From the NCBI GenBank assembly GCA_963579625.1, contig CAUZHN010000003.1, positions 4,949-68,948 on the forward strand: a stretch of 64,000 nucleotides of DNA, in the 5' to 3' direction. Position 1 is the stretch's first letter. Each line of letters starts with the position of its first letter. Source of the DNA: JAAXGI01 sp963579625. Its GTDB lineage: Bacteria; Gemmatimonadota; Gemmatimonadetes; Longimicrobiales; Gaopeijiaceae. The position numbers and the translations under genes are program-made. Shown in pieces: positions 52,210 through 61,253 of the stretch. Under the pieces are notes generated by a model, which was given only the letters and a program-made list of their open reading frames with translations, did no database searches and was not told where the DNA came from.

Positions 52210-53397
52210 GTGAAGATCGGGATCGTCTGTTACCCCACCTATGGGGGGTCGGGAGCGGTCGCAACCGAGTTGGGCCTCGAGCTGGCCAAGCGCGGCCATG
52301 AGGTGCACTTCATTTCCTATGCCCAACCGTTCCGTTTGGCGGGCTTTCGCGAGCGGGTGTACTTCCACGAAGTGGAAACGGAAGACTATCCCCTCTTCGA
52401 GCATCCTCCTTATTCGCTGGCCCTTGCCGTTGCGATCCACCAAGTATCTCGGGACCGCGGTCTTGATATGGTGCACGTCCACTATGCGATCCCCCACGCT
52501 ACGTCGGCTTGGATCGCGGGACAGATGTTTGAGGGAAGTCATTCCCCACGAATCATCACCACCCTTCACGGAACCGACATCACGCTTCTGGGACAGCACC
52601 CGTCATTTCGATCCATTACTCGATTCTCGATTCTCAAGTCCGATGGACTCACCGCGGTGTCTCAATACCTGCAGGGAGAGACGGAGCGGAATTTCGGTGT
52701 GGATGGAGAGCAGATCCGAGTAATCCCCAACTTCGTCGACACTGAGCTCTACCGTCGGGGCCGTGTCCCCTGCCACCGAGTGAAGCTTGCCAAAGATGAC
52801 GAAAAGATTCTTATGCACATGTCCAACTTCCGCAGGGTTAAGCGGGTTGAGGACGTCATCGAAATCTTCGCGAGAGTCAGCAAAAGGATCCCAAGCCGTC
52901 TCGTCATGGTCGGCGATGGCCCGGACCGCACGAGAGCGGAGCAACGGGCGGAAGAACTTGGGATCGGGGAGCGGACCCTGTTCATCGGAAAACACACTTC
53001 CGTGGATGAAATCCTCGCCTGCGCCGACCTATTCCTTTTGCCCAGCGAGTCTGAGTCGTTTGGTCTGGCGGCGCTAGAAGCAATGGCGTGTGGCACTCCG
53101 GTCTTGGCTTCACGAGTTGGAGGGCTTCCTGAGGTGGTTGAGGATGGGGGTTGCGGGTATCTGTTTCCGGTCGGTGACCTCGAAGCGATGGTAGATGGGG
53201 CCGTCGAGATACTATCCTCGGAAGATCAGTGGCGAATGATGAGCGCTCGGGGCCGGGAGATTGCCGAGGAGTGCTTCTCTGCCGCAGCGATCGTCGAGAT
53301 TTACGAAAAGTTCTACCAGGAAGTCCTGGACAGCTCGCCCTCCGAGAGACCGATCGGCGGACTGGACCCACAAGGTCCAGTGGGGATAGGCCGGTGA
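52210..53397 (+). CDS. bshA: N-acetyl-alpha-D-glucosaminyl L-malate synthase (bacillithiol pathway)
   Basis: GT4 glycosyltransferase that joins GlcNAc from UDP-GlcNAc to L-malate, the first step of bacillithiol. 395 residues from GTG 52210. Diagnostic segments are IGIVCYPTYGGSGAVATELG, YAQPFRLAGFRERVYFHEVE, FEHPPYSLALAVA, HVHYAIPHATSAWIA and TLHGTDITLLGQHPSF. The nucleotide-sugar site has ESESFGLAALEAMACGTPV. No bshB or bshC is seen nearby. It ends in a GTGA overlap with nadC. Confidence 0.93.
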   Translation: MKIGIVCYPTYGGSGAVATELGLELAKRGHEVHFISYAQPFRLAGFRERVYFHEVETEDYPLFEHPPYSLALAVAIHQVSRDRGLDMVHVHYAIPHATSAWIAGQMFEGSHSPRIITTLHGTDITLLGQHPSFRSITRFSILKSDGLTAVSQYLQGETERNFGVDGEQIRVIPNFVDTELYRRGRVPCHRVKLAKDDEKILMHMSNFRRVKRVEDVIEIFARVSKRIPSRLVMVGDGPDRTRAEQRAEELGIGERTLFIGKHTSVDEILACADLFLLPSESESFGLAALEAMACGTPVLASRVGGLPEVVEDGGCGYLFPVGDLEAMVDGAVEILSSEDQWRMMSARGREIAEECFSAAAIVEIYEKFYQEVLDSSPSERPIGGLDPQGPVGIGR

Positions 53398-54332
53398 GAA
53401 AGGGTTCCCCTAGATGCAAGGATGGAGACGGACACGCTGGTCTTGACGCTGAGGTCCGCAACCTCGTCGATCTGGCCCTGAATGAAGATGTGGGAGAGGG
53501 GGATTGGACCACGCTCTGGACGGTGGAGCGCGACACTCGGGCCGAAGCGCTGGTAATGGCGAAAGAAGCGCTCATCGTCGCTGGAGGGTTGGTGGTCCGC
53601 AGGGTGTTCCTCGCAGTCGATCCGGATATTGAGGTCGACTTTCTCGTATCGGATGGTGTCGGGATCGAGGTCGGCACCTCGATTCTACGAGTCAAAGGGC
53701 GCGCGCGTGGGATCCTCACCGCGGAGCGAACGGCCCTCAACTTCCTTGGGCGTCTGTCAGGGATTGCCACGCTCACACGGAAGTTTGTTGAGGCAGTGGA
53801 GGGCCACAAAGCTCGAATTCTGGACACGCGTAAGACGACGCCCGGCTGGAGGGCACTGGAGAAATGGGCAGTTGGCATCGGTGGAGGCGTGAATCACCGG
53901 ATGGGGCTTGATGATATGATTCTCGTCAAAGACAACCATATTCTTGCGGCAGGTGGGGTGCGTGAGGCGGTTCTGCGAGTCAGGGAGCGGAACGAAGCCA
54001 GTCTCCCCATCGAGGTCGAGGTAGTCCGCGCTGAGCAAGTGGAGGAGCTCTGCGAGTTTGGCGTCGATAGAATCCTGCTCGACAACATGGACGAGAGGGA
54101 GATTCGCCAAGTCGTTACTCGGGTATCGGCTTGGCCTGGGCCCAGACCCGAGCTCGAGGCCTCCGGGAACATGACTCTCGAGCGAGTGCGGGGTGTGGCC
54201 GAGACCGGGGTAGACTGGATTTCGGTCGGGGCGCTCACTCATTCAGTCCGATCAGTGGACCTCTCGCTTCGGCTCACCGGCTCCAAGGGCCACCGGTTGC
54301 CGAGAGAGGGCGCCTCCTTGGATTCGTCGTGA
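53394..54332 (+). CDS. nadC: Nicotinate-nucleotide pyrophosphorylase (carboxylating)
   Basis: Makes nicotinate mononucleotide from quinolinate and PRPP in NAD synthesis. 312 residues from GTG 53394. DLALNEDVGEGDWTTLWTV, RGILTAERTALNFLGRLSGI, the active-site ILDTRKTTPGWR, HRMGLDDMILVKDNHI and EVEVVRAEQVEEL are QAPRTase signatures. The longer frame from 53229 lies inside bshA and is rejected. It is coupled at both ends (GTGA with bshA and with birA). Confidence 0.95.
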   Translation: MRKGSPRCKDGDGHAGLDAEVRNLVDLALNEDVGEGDWTTLWTVERDTRAEALVMAKEALIVAGGLVVRRVFLAVDPDIEVDFLVSDGVGIEVGTSILRVKGRARGILTAERTALNFLGRLSGIATLTRKFVEAVEGHKARILDTRKTTPGWRALEKWAVGIGGGVNHRMGLDDMILVKDNHILAAGGVREAVLRVRERNEASLPIEVEVVRAEQVEELCEFGVDRILLDNMDEREIRQVVTRVSAWPGPRPELEASGNMTLERVRGVAETGVDWISVGALTHSVRSVDLSLRLTGSKGHRLPREGASLDSS

Positions 54333-55192
54333 CTGGGAAGGGCGATCAAGGTGATAGGCTCCCCTCCTCGTGGGGGAGCCGCTGTCGCGAGGCATGGGCG
54401 AAGCAGATCAGAGTTCCGTTGCTGCAGGTACATGAGCGACTGCCCTCCACGAATGCCCACCTCCGCGAGTTAGCGTGCGCAGGCGTTCCACCGTTCACGA
54501 TCGTCATAGCCGAGGAGCAGAGCGCGGGCCGTGGGAGGGAAGGGAGGAGCTGGCACTCGCCTTCTGGTAGCGGCCTCTGGCTCTCAGTCCTGCTCTCCCT
54601 TGAGCCGAAGCGAACCGTAGGAGTTCTTCCTCTTGCTGTTGGAGTGGCAGTCGCCATCGCGATAGAGCGACTGACCGACGTGAGAGTCGGTCTGAAGTGG
54701 CCCAACGACGTTCTGGTTGATTCGAGGAAGGTCGCAGGGATCCTATGTGAATCCACCGGAGACTCCGGGGAGTTGGTAGCCGTAGGGATTGGCGTCAATC
54801 TAAGGCGTTCGACCTTTGGCTTCCCCGCCGATCTGGAACGATCCATGGGCTTCCTAGAGGAGCTGGCCGACCGACGCATAACAGAGCCCGATTTGACCAA
54901 GGCGATCGTGGACGAGCTCAAGGCGTGGGCTTGCCCGACTCCGAGCACGCTTTCCGGCCCGCTTCGAGTTGAATGGGAGGCAAGAGACCAGTTCCGAGAT
55001 CGGCATGTGCGTCTAGAATCTGGTGTGGTTGGCATCGCTCAAGGCGTGTCTCCAGAAGGGACACTGAGGGTAGTACTTCCCGACGGACCAATGCTGACGG
55101 TCAGGGCGGGCGGCGTGCGAATTGAGGAGTCGGGTCGGTCTCCCGCCTTTGACACGGTCGGAACGCGAGATTCGAACGGGGGGGGTGGATAA
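54329..55192 (+). CDS. birA: Biotin--[acetyl-CoA-carboxylase] ligase
   Basis: Attaches biotin to carboxylase carriers through biotinyl-AMP. 287 residues from GTG 54329. Catalytic motifs are SAGRGREGRSWHSPSGSGLW and LKWPNDVLVDSRKVAGILCE, followed by VGIGVNLRRS. The C-terminal SH3-like domain has RLESGVVGIAQGVSPEGTL. It has no N-terminal DNA-binding helix-turn-helix, so it is not a repressor. One-base ATG overlap with coaX. Confidence 0.93.
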   Translation: MTGKGDQGDRLPSSWGSRCREAWAKQIRVPLLQVHERLPSTNAHLRELACAGVPPFTIVIAEEQSAGRGREGRSWHSPSGSGLWLSVLLSLEPKRTVGVLPLAVGVAVAIAIERLTDVRVGLKWPNDVLVDSRKVAGILCESTGDSGELVAVGIGVNLRRSTFGFPADLERSMGFLEELADRRITEPDLTKAIVDELKAWACPTPSTLSGPLRVEWEARDQFRDRHVRLESGVVGIAQGVSPEGTLRVVLPDGPMLTVRAGGVRIEESGRSPAFDTVGTRDSNGGGG

Positions 55193-55971
55193 TGCACTTG
55201 GTAGTGGACGTGGGAAATACCGAGACGGTGATCGGGCTGTTCGCACCGAACTGTCTCGAGGTGTTGGCTGATCGGCGGTATGCAACCGTTACACCTCGGA
55301 CGTCCGACGAACTCCTCCTGCTCATCCGAACCCTCCTGCAGGAGGCAGGGCACTCTCATGAGGCCGTGGACAGGACGGTTTTAGGGTCTGTGGTGCCAGT
55401 CCAGACCGAGATCCTTCTCCGGACCCTGGCCTCGGTGGGCACTGGGGATGTCTTTGTCTTGGACGGGGAGGACGGCCTCCCCGTTCGGCTGGATGTGGAA
55501 GAGCCACCTCAGGGTGTTGGCGCGGACCGAATTGCAAACACTCTGGCGGCAGCCCACCTGTATCAGCGAGATACGATAGTCGTGGATCTAGGCACGGCTA
55601 CGACCTACGACTGCATCACGGCGGATGGTGTCTTCTGCGGAGGCGTCATTGCTCCGGGCTTGTTAGCCGGCGAGGAGTGGTTGGCGGGGCGGACGGCCAA
55701 GCTGCCTCGGGTGTCGTTTCGCCGGCCGGAACGCGTCATCGGTCGCCGGACTGAAGATTGCCTTCAGAGTGGAGTCTTCTTCTCCTCCGTTGACGCAGTG
55801 GATGGCATCATTGAGCGAATTAGGGAGGAATGGAATCGTCCCGGGGCGCATGTGGTGGCCACAGGGGGGCACGCTATGACCGTAGCGCCCCATTCGAGAC
55901 TTGTGGAGAAGGTGGCTCCCCATCTCACCCTCGTGGGCCTGGAAATCGCAGGGGATCATCTGTCGGGTTGA
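55192..55971 (+). CDS. coaX: Type III pantothenate kinase
   Basis: First step of CoA synthesis from pantothenate. 259 residues. Acetate/sugar kinase-Hsc70-actin fold with VVDVGNTETVIGLF (phosphate 1), GADRIANTLAAAHLY, TIVVDLGTATTYDCI (phosphate 2) and GGVIAPGLLAGEEWL. The C-terminal adenosine loop is VVATGGHAMTVAP. It ends the mutL-coaX run and converges with the squalene-synthase-type gene on the other strand (19 bp apart). Confidence 0.95.
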   Translation: MHLVVDVGNTETVIGLFAPNCLEVLADRRYATVTPRTSDELLLLIRTLLQEAGHSHEAVDRTVLGSVVPVQTEILLRTLASVGTGDVFVLDGEDGLPVRLDVEEPPQGVGADRIANTLAAAHLYQRDTIVVDLGTATTYDCITADGVFCGGVIAPGLLAGEEWLAGRTAKLPRVSFRRPERVIGRRTEDCLQSGVFFSSVDAVDGIIERIREEWNRPGAHVVATGGHAMTVAPHSRLVEKVAPHLTLVGLEIAGDHLSG

Positions 55972-55990
55972 GGATGATTCGTTGCGTGGC

Positions 55991-57016
55991 TCAGGACAGT
56001 TCACGATTTCCTGCTAGGTCCTGTCCCAGCTGCAGTGCCCGTTCCCTCTTCCTCTCGAGCCAAGTATTAGAAAAAAATAGAAATCGGGCCGACAAGACGA
56101 TGCGGCGTACATCGGGCCGGCTCACCTTGACCGGCGCACTAAAGGTTTGGGGGTTTCCGAGGCTTAGGCCGGCAGTTTGAAGAGCGAGGAGAGCCGGGAT
56201 GATACAGAAGACTCGGATTCCGCGCTCTCTGAGTGGGAGTTCCTGGCAGTAGCGAAGCGCTTCCGCGATGTGACCTCCCGCCTTAGCCACGAAAAAATTC
56301 AGGATCCCGAGCTGCCAATGGCTTTCCATGAGTCGCAGGTCTGGGGGGGACTGCTCTCGTGTAAACTGGGGTGGCAGGATGTGCCGCGGTACGAAGATCC
56401 AACCCCGCCTGGGGTCTTCATGCAAGCCGCGAATGATATTCACAGTCTGAAGACCGAGACCGAAGGACACCGCTGACTCGAGGAGACGATTGTGTCTCTT
56501 CCTCACGTGGGGCGAGTACACACAGAAGAGGTCAGTTAGGAGAAGTCCGACTCGTCCAGCGACCTCGAACATGTAGTCGTCCAAAGCAGACTCATCGGGG
56601 AAGTCGGCTCCGCGCTCGGCCCAGTACGACATCCCTCGAGTCGTATTAGCGGCGTGGGACTGTATCGGCTCACGTAAGTCAGTGGGCAGACGGGAGAGGC
56701 CGTCAAGGATTGAGGGGGCCCTGAGTGCAGCCAACTGATCGGGGAGATTACGGTCTTGGGGGACGACCGCACAGGTAAGCTGTGCGAGTTCCTCCGCGTC
56801 CACCGTGTCCCCCGCATGCTCGACTAGTCGGGCCCACCTATCCAACGCGTTACGTTTCTCGTCGTGGGTGAGCGTGGGAGAATCCTCGAAGTAGTCCGCG
56901 ACCCTCAGCACTAAATAGGCCAGCGTGACAGCGTCGCGAAGAGGCGACGGGAGGGCTTCAATTCCGACGGAGAAAGTCCGACTCGTGGCCCGGAGCAGGT
57001 CGTAGTATTCCTGCAT
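55991..57016 (-). CDS. Squalene/phytoene synthase family protein, squalene-synthase-type
   Basis: Expected head-to-head condensation of two prenyl diphosphates. 341 residues. TSRTFSVGIEALP and LAYLVLRVADYFEDSP hold the first Asp-rich motif (D-x-x-E-D form, closest to eukaryotic-type squalene synthase). The second site is VNIIRGLHEDPRRGWIFVP; the usual first Asp of D-x-x-E-D is Gly here. A hydrophobic stretch occurs near the C-terminus (ALLALQTAGLSL). The product could be squalene or a related C30 lipid, or activity may be reduced. It is divergent from groESL. Confidence 0.8.
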   Translation of the reverse strand: MQEYYDLLRATSRTFSVGIEALPSPLRDAVTLAYLVLRVADYFEDSPTLTHDEKRNALDRWARLVEHAGDTVDAEELAQLTCAVVPQDRNLPDQLAALRAPSILDGLSRLPTDLREPIQSHAANTTRGMSYWAERGADFPDESALDDYMFEVAGRVGLLLTDLFCVYSPHVRKRHNRLLESAVSFGLGLQTVNIIRGLHEDPRRGWIFVPRHILPPQFTREQSPPDLRLMESHWQLGILNFFVAKAGGHIAEALRYCQELPLRERGIRVFCIIPALLALQTAGLSLGNPQTFSAPVKVSRPDVRRIVLSARFLFFSNTWLERKRERALQLGQDLAGNRELS

Positions 57017-57175
57017 TAGCGAAGACTTCTCGGGATGGTAACAGGCCGCGTGATCGGGCCAAAATCGAGCCGAAAACTTAAAGGATGGGGGCCATTCCGA
57101 ACAAGTGGTCTAGTGCCGATCTGAACTTACAGTAGAGGTTTCCTGGAATTGTTGTAAACTGTGTGACTTGCCCGG

Positions 57176-57203
57176 TTGACATGTCACGAATTGGTAATAC
57201 ATT
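57176..57203 (+). promoter_or_regulatory. Sigma-70-type promoter of groES-groEL
   Basis: TTGACA at 57176-57181 and TACATT at 57198-57203, spaced 16 bp. This is an excellent -35 and a fair -10. The predicted start falls in or just before the CIRCE element, the usual arrangement for HrcA repression. Confidence 0.7.
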
Positions 57204-57214
57204 TGATCCGGTTA

Positions 57215-57241
57215 TCAGCACTCTCAGTCAGTGAGTGCTAG
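57215..57241 (+). promoter_or_regulatory. CIRCE operator (HrcA binding site)
   Basis: AGCACTC (57217-57223), a 9-base spacer, then GAGTGCT (57233-57239): the exact CIRCE core TTAGCACTC-N9-GAGTGCTAA with two outer mismatches. It lies 51 bp before groES. It implies heat-shock control by HrcA, whose gene is not in the window. Confidence 0.92.
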
Positions 57242-57291
57242 CGGGATTGCCACCCCTTTTGAAAACCACCGTGGAGTACGGAGGAATACGC

Positions 57292-57600
57292 ATGGCGAAT
57301 ACGATTGCATCGAAGGTTAAGCCCCTCGCCGACCGGGTCGTGGTTCAGGCCTTAGATGAGGCGGAGCAGACTCGGGGCGGCCTTTACATTCCCGACACCG
57401 CGAAGGAAAAGCCACAGCAAGGCAAGGTAGTGGCCGTGGGGCCCGGGAAACTTTCGGAGCAGGGCGAACGGCTCGCTCCAGATGTAGAGGAAGGAGATAC
57501 TGTGCTGTATGGGAAGTACTCGGGCACCGAGGTGACCGTGGAGGAGGAGGATTACCTCATCCTTCGGGAGTCCGACATTCTGGCCGTGATCGACGGCTGA
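57292..57600 (+). CDS. groES: Co-chaperonin GroES
   Basis: 10-kDa lid of the GroEL chamber. 102 residues: KPLADRVVVQALDEAEQTRG (mobile loop GGLYIPDTAKEKPQQG), GKVVAVGPGK and a C-terminal DYLILRESDILAVI. ATG 57292 is preceded by GGAGGA. The frame is open back to 57235 but that portion is untranslated leader containing the CIRCE end. groEL follows after 85 bp in the same transcript. Confidence 0.97.
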   Translation: MANTIASKVKPLADRVVVQALDEAEQTRGGLYIPDTAKEKPQQGKVVAVGPGKLSEQGERLAPDVEEGDTVLYGKYSGTEVTVEEEDYLILRESDILAVIDG

Positions 57601-57685
57601 TCCAGCATAGAGCCGGATCGCCCCGGAGTCACGCCAATTCACGCATGAGAACGCTCGATCACTGGATGGTAAGGAGATAGCACTG

Positions 57686-59350
57686 ATGGCCGCAAAGGAA
57701 CTCGAGTTCGATACCGAAGCCCGTCACAAGCTCAAGGTCGGCGTGGACAAGCTGAGTCATGCCGTGAGAGTCACCTTGGGTCCCAAAGGTCGAAACGTAG
57801 TGATCGACCGCAAGTTTGGGGCACCGAGCGTGACCAAGGATGGAGTCTCGGTCGCGAAAGAAATAGAGTTGGAAGACCCTATTGAGAACATGGGTGCCCA
57901 GATGGTGAAGGAGGTCGCCACAAAGACCTCGGATCTCGCCGGGGATGGCACAACCACCGCCACCGTTCTGGCTCAGGCGATCTTTGGAGAGGGTCTCAAG
58001 AATGTCACCGCTGGAAGTGATCCCATGGCGATCAAGCGCGGCATTGACCAGGGGGTTGATGAGGTGGTCAAGAATCTGCAGGCGCTGTCCGTCGATACCA
58101 AGGGCAAGAAAGAGATAGCCCAGGTTGGTATGATATCGGCAAACTCTGACTCGGAGATCGGAGATCTGATCGCCGACGCGATGGAGAAGGTTGGTAAGGA
58201 CGGCGTCATAACCGTAGAAGAGGCCAAAGGGCTCGCCACCACCCTCGAGACAGTCGAAGGGATGCAGTTTGATCGGGGTTATCTCTCTCCGTACTTCGTT
58301 ACGGATCCAGAGCGAATGGAAGCGGTGCTCGAGGATGCGATGATCCTCATCCACGACAAGAAAATTTCGAATATGAAGGACCTTCTTCCGATCCTCGAGA
58401 AGGTGGCGCAACTGGGTAAGCCCTTAGTGATTCTCTCCGAAGATGTCGAGGGAGAGGCCCTGGCCACTCTGGTAGTGAACAAGCTACGTGGAACGCTAAA
58501 GGTGTGCGCAGTGAAGGCGCCGGGATTCGGAGACCGCCGAAAGTCGATGCTTGAGGACATTGCCGTGCTCACTGGTGGGCAGGTCATCTCCGAGGAGTTG
58601 GGGTTCAAGCTGGAGAATGCGGTCACTTCCGACCTGGGCGAGGCCAAGCGGATCGTTATCGATAAGGACGACACTACGATCGTTGACGGCGGGGGTGAGG
58701 AGAGGAAGATCAAAGGCCGGATCGAGGAGATTCGGGTCGCGATCGACAAGTCCACCTCCGACTACGACCAGGAGAAGCTCCAGGAACGGCTTGCAAAGCT
58801 TTCGGGCGGAGTAGCCGTGATCAACGTGGGCGCCGCTACTGAGACTGCGATGAAGGAGAAGAAGGCTCGAGTCGAGGATGCTCTTCACGCTACGCGTGCC
58901 GCTGTGGAGGAAGGGATCGTGGCCGGTGGCGGAGTTGCGCTCCTTCGGGCGCAGACCAAACTGGGTGAGTTCCAGCTAGCGGATCACGCAGAGGCAATTG
59001 GAGTCGACATCCTTCGTCGGGCGCTTGAGGCACCGATCCGGTTGATTGCTACGAACGCCGGCGTCGAGGGGTCGATCGTTGTCGCAAAAGTACGGGAATC
59101 GAAGGATCAGAACTTCGGGTTCAATGCGGCGACGGAAGAGTATGAGGACCTTGTCAAAGCAGGGGTGATTGACCCTACGAAGGTTGTTCGTACGGCCCTC
59201 CAAAATGCGGCATCGATCGCGGGACTTCTGCTGACCACAGAGTGTGTCGTGGTCGAGCGCCCTGAGGACGAAGGGGCGGGTGCCGGCGGAGGAATGGGCG
59301 GAGGAATGGGCGGAGGAGGAATGGGCGGAGGAATGGGCGGAATGATGTGA
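57686..59350 (+). CDS. groEL: Chaperonin GroEL
   Basis: 60-kDa chaperonin, 554 residues. KGRNVVIDRKFGAPSVTKDG, the ATP site GDGTTTATVLAQAI, the apical domain (about 190-375), and AAVEEGIVAGGGVALLRA are typical. The C-terminus is a long GGM repeat tail (nearly 25 residues of Gly and Met ending GGMM). ATG 57686 has AAGGAG about 10 bp upstream. Controlled with groES by the CIRCE upstream. Confidence 0.98.
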   Translation: MAAKELEFDTEARHKLKVGVDKLSHAVRVTLGPKGRNVVIDRKFGAPSVTKDGVSVAKEIELEDPIENMGAQMVKEVATKTSDLAGDGTTTATVLAQAIFGEGLKNVTAGSDPMAIKRGIDQGVDEVVKNLQALSVDTKGKKEIAQVGMISANSDSEIGDLIADAMEKVGKDGVITVEEAKGLATTLETVEGMQFDRGYLSPYFVTDPERMEAVLEDAMILIHDKKISNMKDLLPILEKVAQLGKPLVILSEDVEGEALATLVVNKLRGTLKVCAVKAPGFGDRRKSMLEDIAVLTGGQVISEELGFKLENAVTSDLGEAKRIVIDKDDTTIVDGGGEERKIKGRIEEIRVAIDKSTSDYDQEKLQERLAKLSGGVAVINVGAATETAMKEKKARVEDALHATRAAVEEGIVAGGGVALLRAQTKLGEFQLADHAEAIGVDILRRALEAPIRLIATNAGVEGSIVVAKVRESKDQNFGFNAATEEYEDLVKAGVIDPTKVVRTALQNAASIAGLLLTTECVVVERPEDEGAGAGGGMGGGMGGGGMGGGMGGMM

Positions 59351-59389
59351 TCTAAAGCCTGTCTAGCTTATTCGAGAACGTATCCCGGG

Positions 59390-59424
59390 GCGGGGGGCTT
59401 TTGGCCCTCTGCCCCGCTGGTTTT
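59390..59424 (+). terminator. Likely terminator after groEL
   Basis: GCGGGGGGC (59390-59398) and GCCCCGC (59411-59417) form a GC-rich hairpin followed by TGGTTTT. The T run is imperfect. It sits 40 bp after the groEL stop. Confidence 0.5.
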
Positions 59425-59481
59425 CGGGAACCAACCGAAAGGACCAGCGCGGCCTCCTGTGGCATTCTCCGACTCCTCCAC

Positions 59482-59676
59482 CTGCTTTCTCTGGCTCAAA
59501 AATATTTTCAGTTCCTCGTCCGGCAAATAAGTGAATTCGATCCACATATAGCTCATTTCGTCCGGGTCCGGTCTGCCGCACATCCCCACTACTCCGGGTC
59601 GGGGTTAATAGAATTGTCAGCAGTATTGTCGAACACCGATGTGACGAGGAGCATCGTGTTCTTTGGCGGAATTCGC
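59482..59676 (-). pseudogene. Remnant of a copper-monooxygenase-like protein C-terminus
   Basis: On the minus strand one frame reads IPPKNTMLLVTSVFDNTADN then SINPDPE and a stop (TAG). A shifted frame continues PDPDEMSYMWIEFTYLPDEE. This matches the C-terminus of the gene at 61254-62654 (PEGTTIMITTIFDNTENN, QNPDPDQW, VDEMWRLRVGMTFYSDED). No intact gene exists here, only a ~195-bp decayed piece in the 430-bp gap after groEL. The larger minus-strand ORFs over this area are shadows. Confidence 0.65.
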
Positions 59677-59780
59677 CTTTCGCACTGAGCGAGCAGTAGT
59701 CCGCTTCGCGAGTTGTGCTGTTGAGATATGAGGTCCTACTTTTGTGCGTAAGTCCGCACACCACTTGTCGGGAGAGCACC

Positions 59781-61139
59781 ATGTTACGGTTCAGGATGCT
59801 GTTGTACGGTCTTCTACTCTTGACCATGTCCTGTTCGCCGGAGGGCGAGCCACCACAGGCAACCGGCGATGTGATCTGGTTCGAAGGTGCTCGGCTCATC
59901 GTTGGTGATGATAACGCACCGATAGAGAATTCTGCCTTTCTCGTAGAAGGCAACACATTCACCTGGGTTGGTCGACAGGGTGAGATGGAGCCCCCGGACG
60001 GCGCTGTTCGAGTGGATCTGACGGGTAAAACCGTGATACCCGCGCTGATCGATGGCCACCAGCACATCGGGCTGACGAACGTAAAGGATGGCACCAATAG
60101 CAAAGACAACTATACGCGCGAGATCCTCGTTGAGCATCTCGAGAGAAGCGCGTACCACGGCGTGGCGGCCACGATGAGCCTGGGACTCGAGTTTGATGAG
60201 GAACTCGCGTTCCGGATGCAAGACGAAGTGATCCCGAATGCCGCATTATTTTTTACGTCGGGTCGTGGAATTGCCGCAACACCCATGGCAGGTCCCACGT
60301 CCGACTATCGACTCGGGATTCCGCGTGGCGCGATGACGGAGGGGGAGGGTAGGACGGCCGTCCAGGAACTACGCGCACTCGGATCGGAATTCGTCAAGGT
60401 CTGGGTCGATGACAGAGGGGGCAGGGTACCGAAGGTTGAGCCGAATGTGTTGCGAGCCATCGTCGATGAAGCGCATGCAAACGGAATGCGGGTTGTCACA
60501 CATGTAGGTACAACAAGCGCCCTCGCGGACGCGAAGGATATCCTGCAGTCGGGTGTTGACGGTTTCGTACACACGGTTCGTGACAGGGATGTCGATGATG
60601 AATACCTCGCGTTGGTCAGGGAACACCCTGAGGTCTGGAGCATCCCAAACCTTCCTGGCAACCCACTGACGATGGAAGACCTTCCGTGGCTGAGTGAAAC
60701 CCTGCCGCCCTTCGAAATCGAGAGGATGCGAGAACAGGTAGAGCGCCAGCAGGCCGCCGGTCCCCCCGATCCGAATTCTCAGTTTCCTCTCCAGTGTCGG
60801 AACATGGGAAGGAATCACGAAGCCGGTATGGTCCTAGGCATGGGGACGGATTCTGGAACGAGCGTTGCATGGACCGCGGTCACGGAAATCAGGGACATGG
60901 TGAGGTGCGGACTTACTCCTATGGAGGGAATCCTCGCGGCAACAAGAATCAACGCCGAGCTTCTCGAACTCGATGACCTCGGGATGGTTGCGGCCGGAAA
61001 GAACGCTTCGTTCGTAGTGCTTGATGCGAACCCTCTGGACGACATCAACAATCTGCGTCGGGTCTCTGAGGTCTATCTGAGAGGTGAGCAGGTCGACCGC
61101 GAGGCGCTGAGGAACAAGTTCATGAGTGGTATCATGTGA
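59781..61139 (+). CDS. Amidohydrolase-family lipoprotein/exported hydrolase
   Basis: 452 residues from ATG 59781, with a lipobox-like signal (LLLLTMSC, about residues 9-16). The metal-dependent amidohydrolase barrel shows VIPALIDGHQHIG (His-x-His), a candidate lysine in FVKVWVDD, RVVTHVGTTSA, and GMGTDSGTS near the end (conserved Asp). Related to imidazolonepropionase/prolidase-like exported enzymes; substrate unknown. The frame is open to 59715 but ATG 59781 fits the signal peptide and a GGAGAG site. Followed by the copper-monooxygenase-like gene. Confidence 0.85.
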   Translation: MLRFRMLLYGLLLLTMSCSPEGEPPQATGDVIWFEGARLIVGDDNAPIENSAFLVEGNTFTWVGRQGEMEPPDGAVRVDLTGKTVIPALIDGHQHIGLTNVKDGTNSKDNYTREILVEHLERSAYHGVAATMSLGLEFDEELAFRMQDEVIPNAALFFTSGRGIAATPMAGPTSDYRLGIPRGAMTEGEGRTAVQELRALGSEFVKVWVDDRGGRVPKVEPNVLRAIVDEAHANGMRVVTHVGTTSALADAKDILQSGVDGFVHTVRDRDVDDEYLALVREHPEVWSIPNLPGNPLTMEDLPWLSETLPPFEIERMREQVERQQAAGPPDPNSQFPLQCRNMGRNHEAGMVLGMGTDSGTSVAWTAVTEIRDMVRCGLTPMEGILAATRINAELLELDDLGMVAAGKNASFVVLDANPLDDINNLRRVSEVYLRGEQVDREALRNKFMSGIM

Positions 61140-61253
61140 GTGAGTATCTCTGTCAAGGCTGGGGATACGCGCTTTGCTTGCGAAGAGGGTGATTCCACGT
61201 TACTCATTAGACGGGCGAATCTGGTCATTCTCCACCAAGGAGAGCACTGCGAC

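Noticed and set aside
59363..60109. 248-codon minus-strand ORF over the groEL downstream gap and amidohydrolase start
   Set aside because: No coherent family match; the homologous signal here is the short remnant in two other frames.
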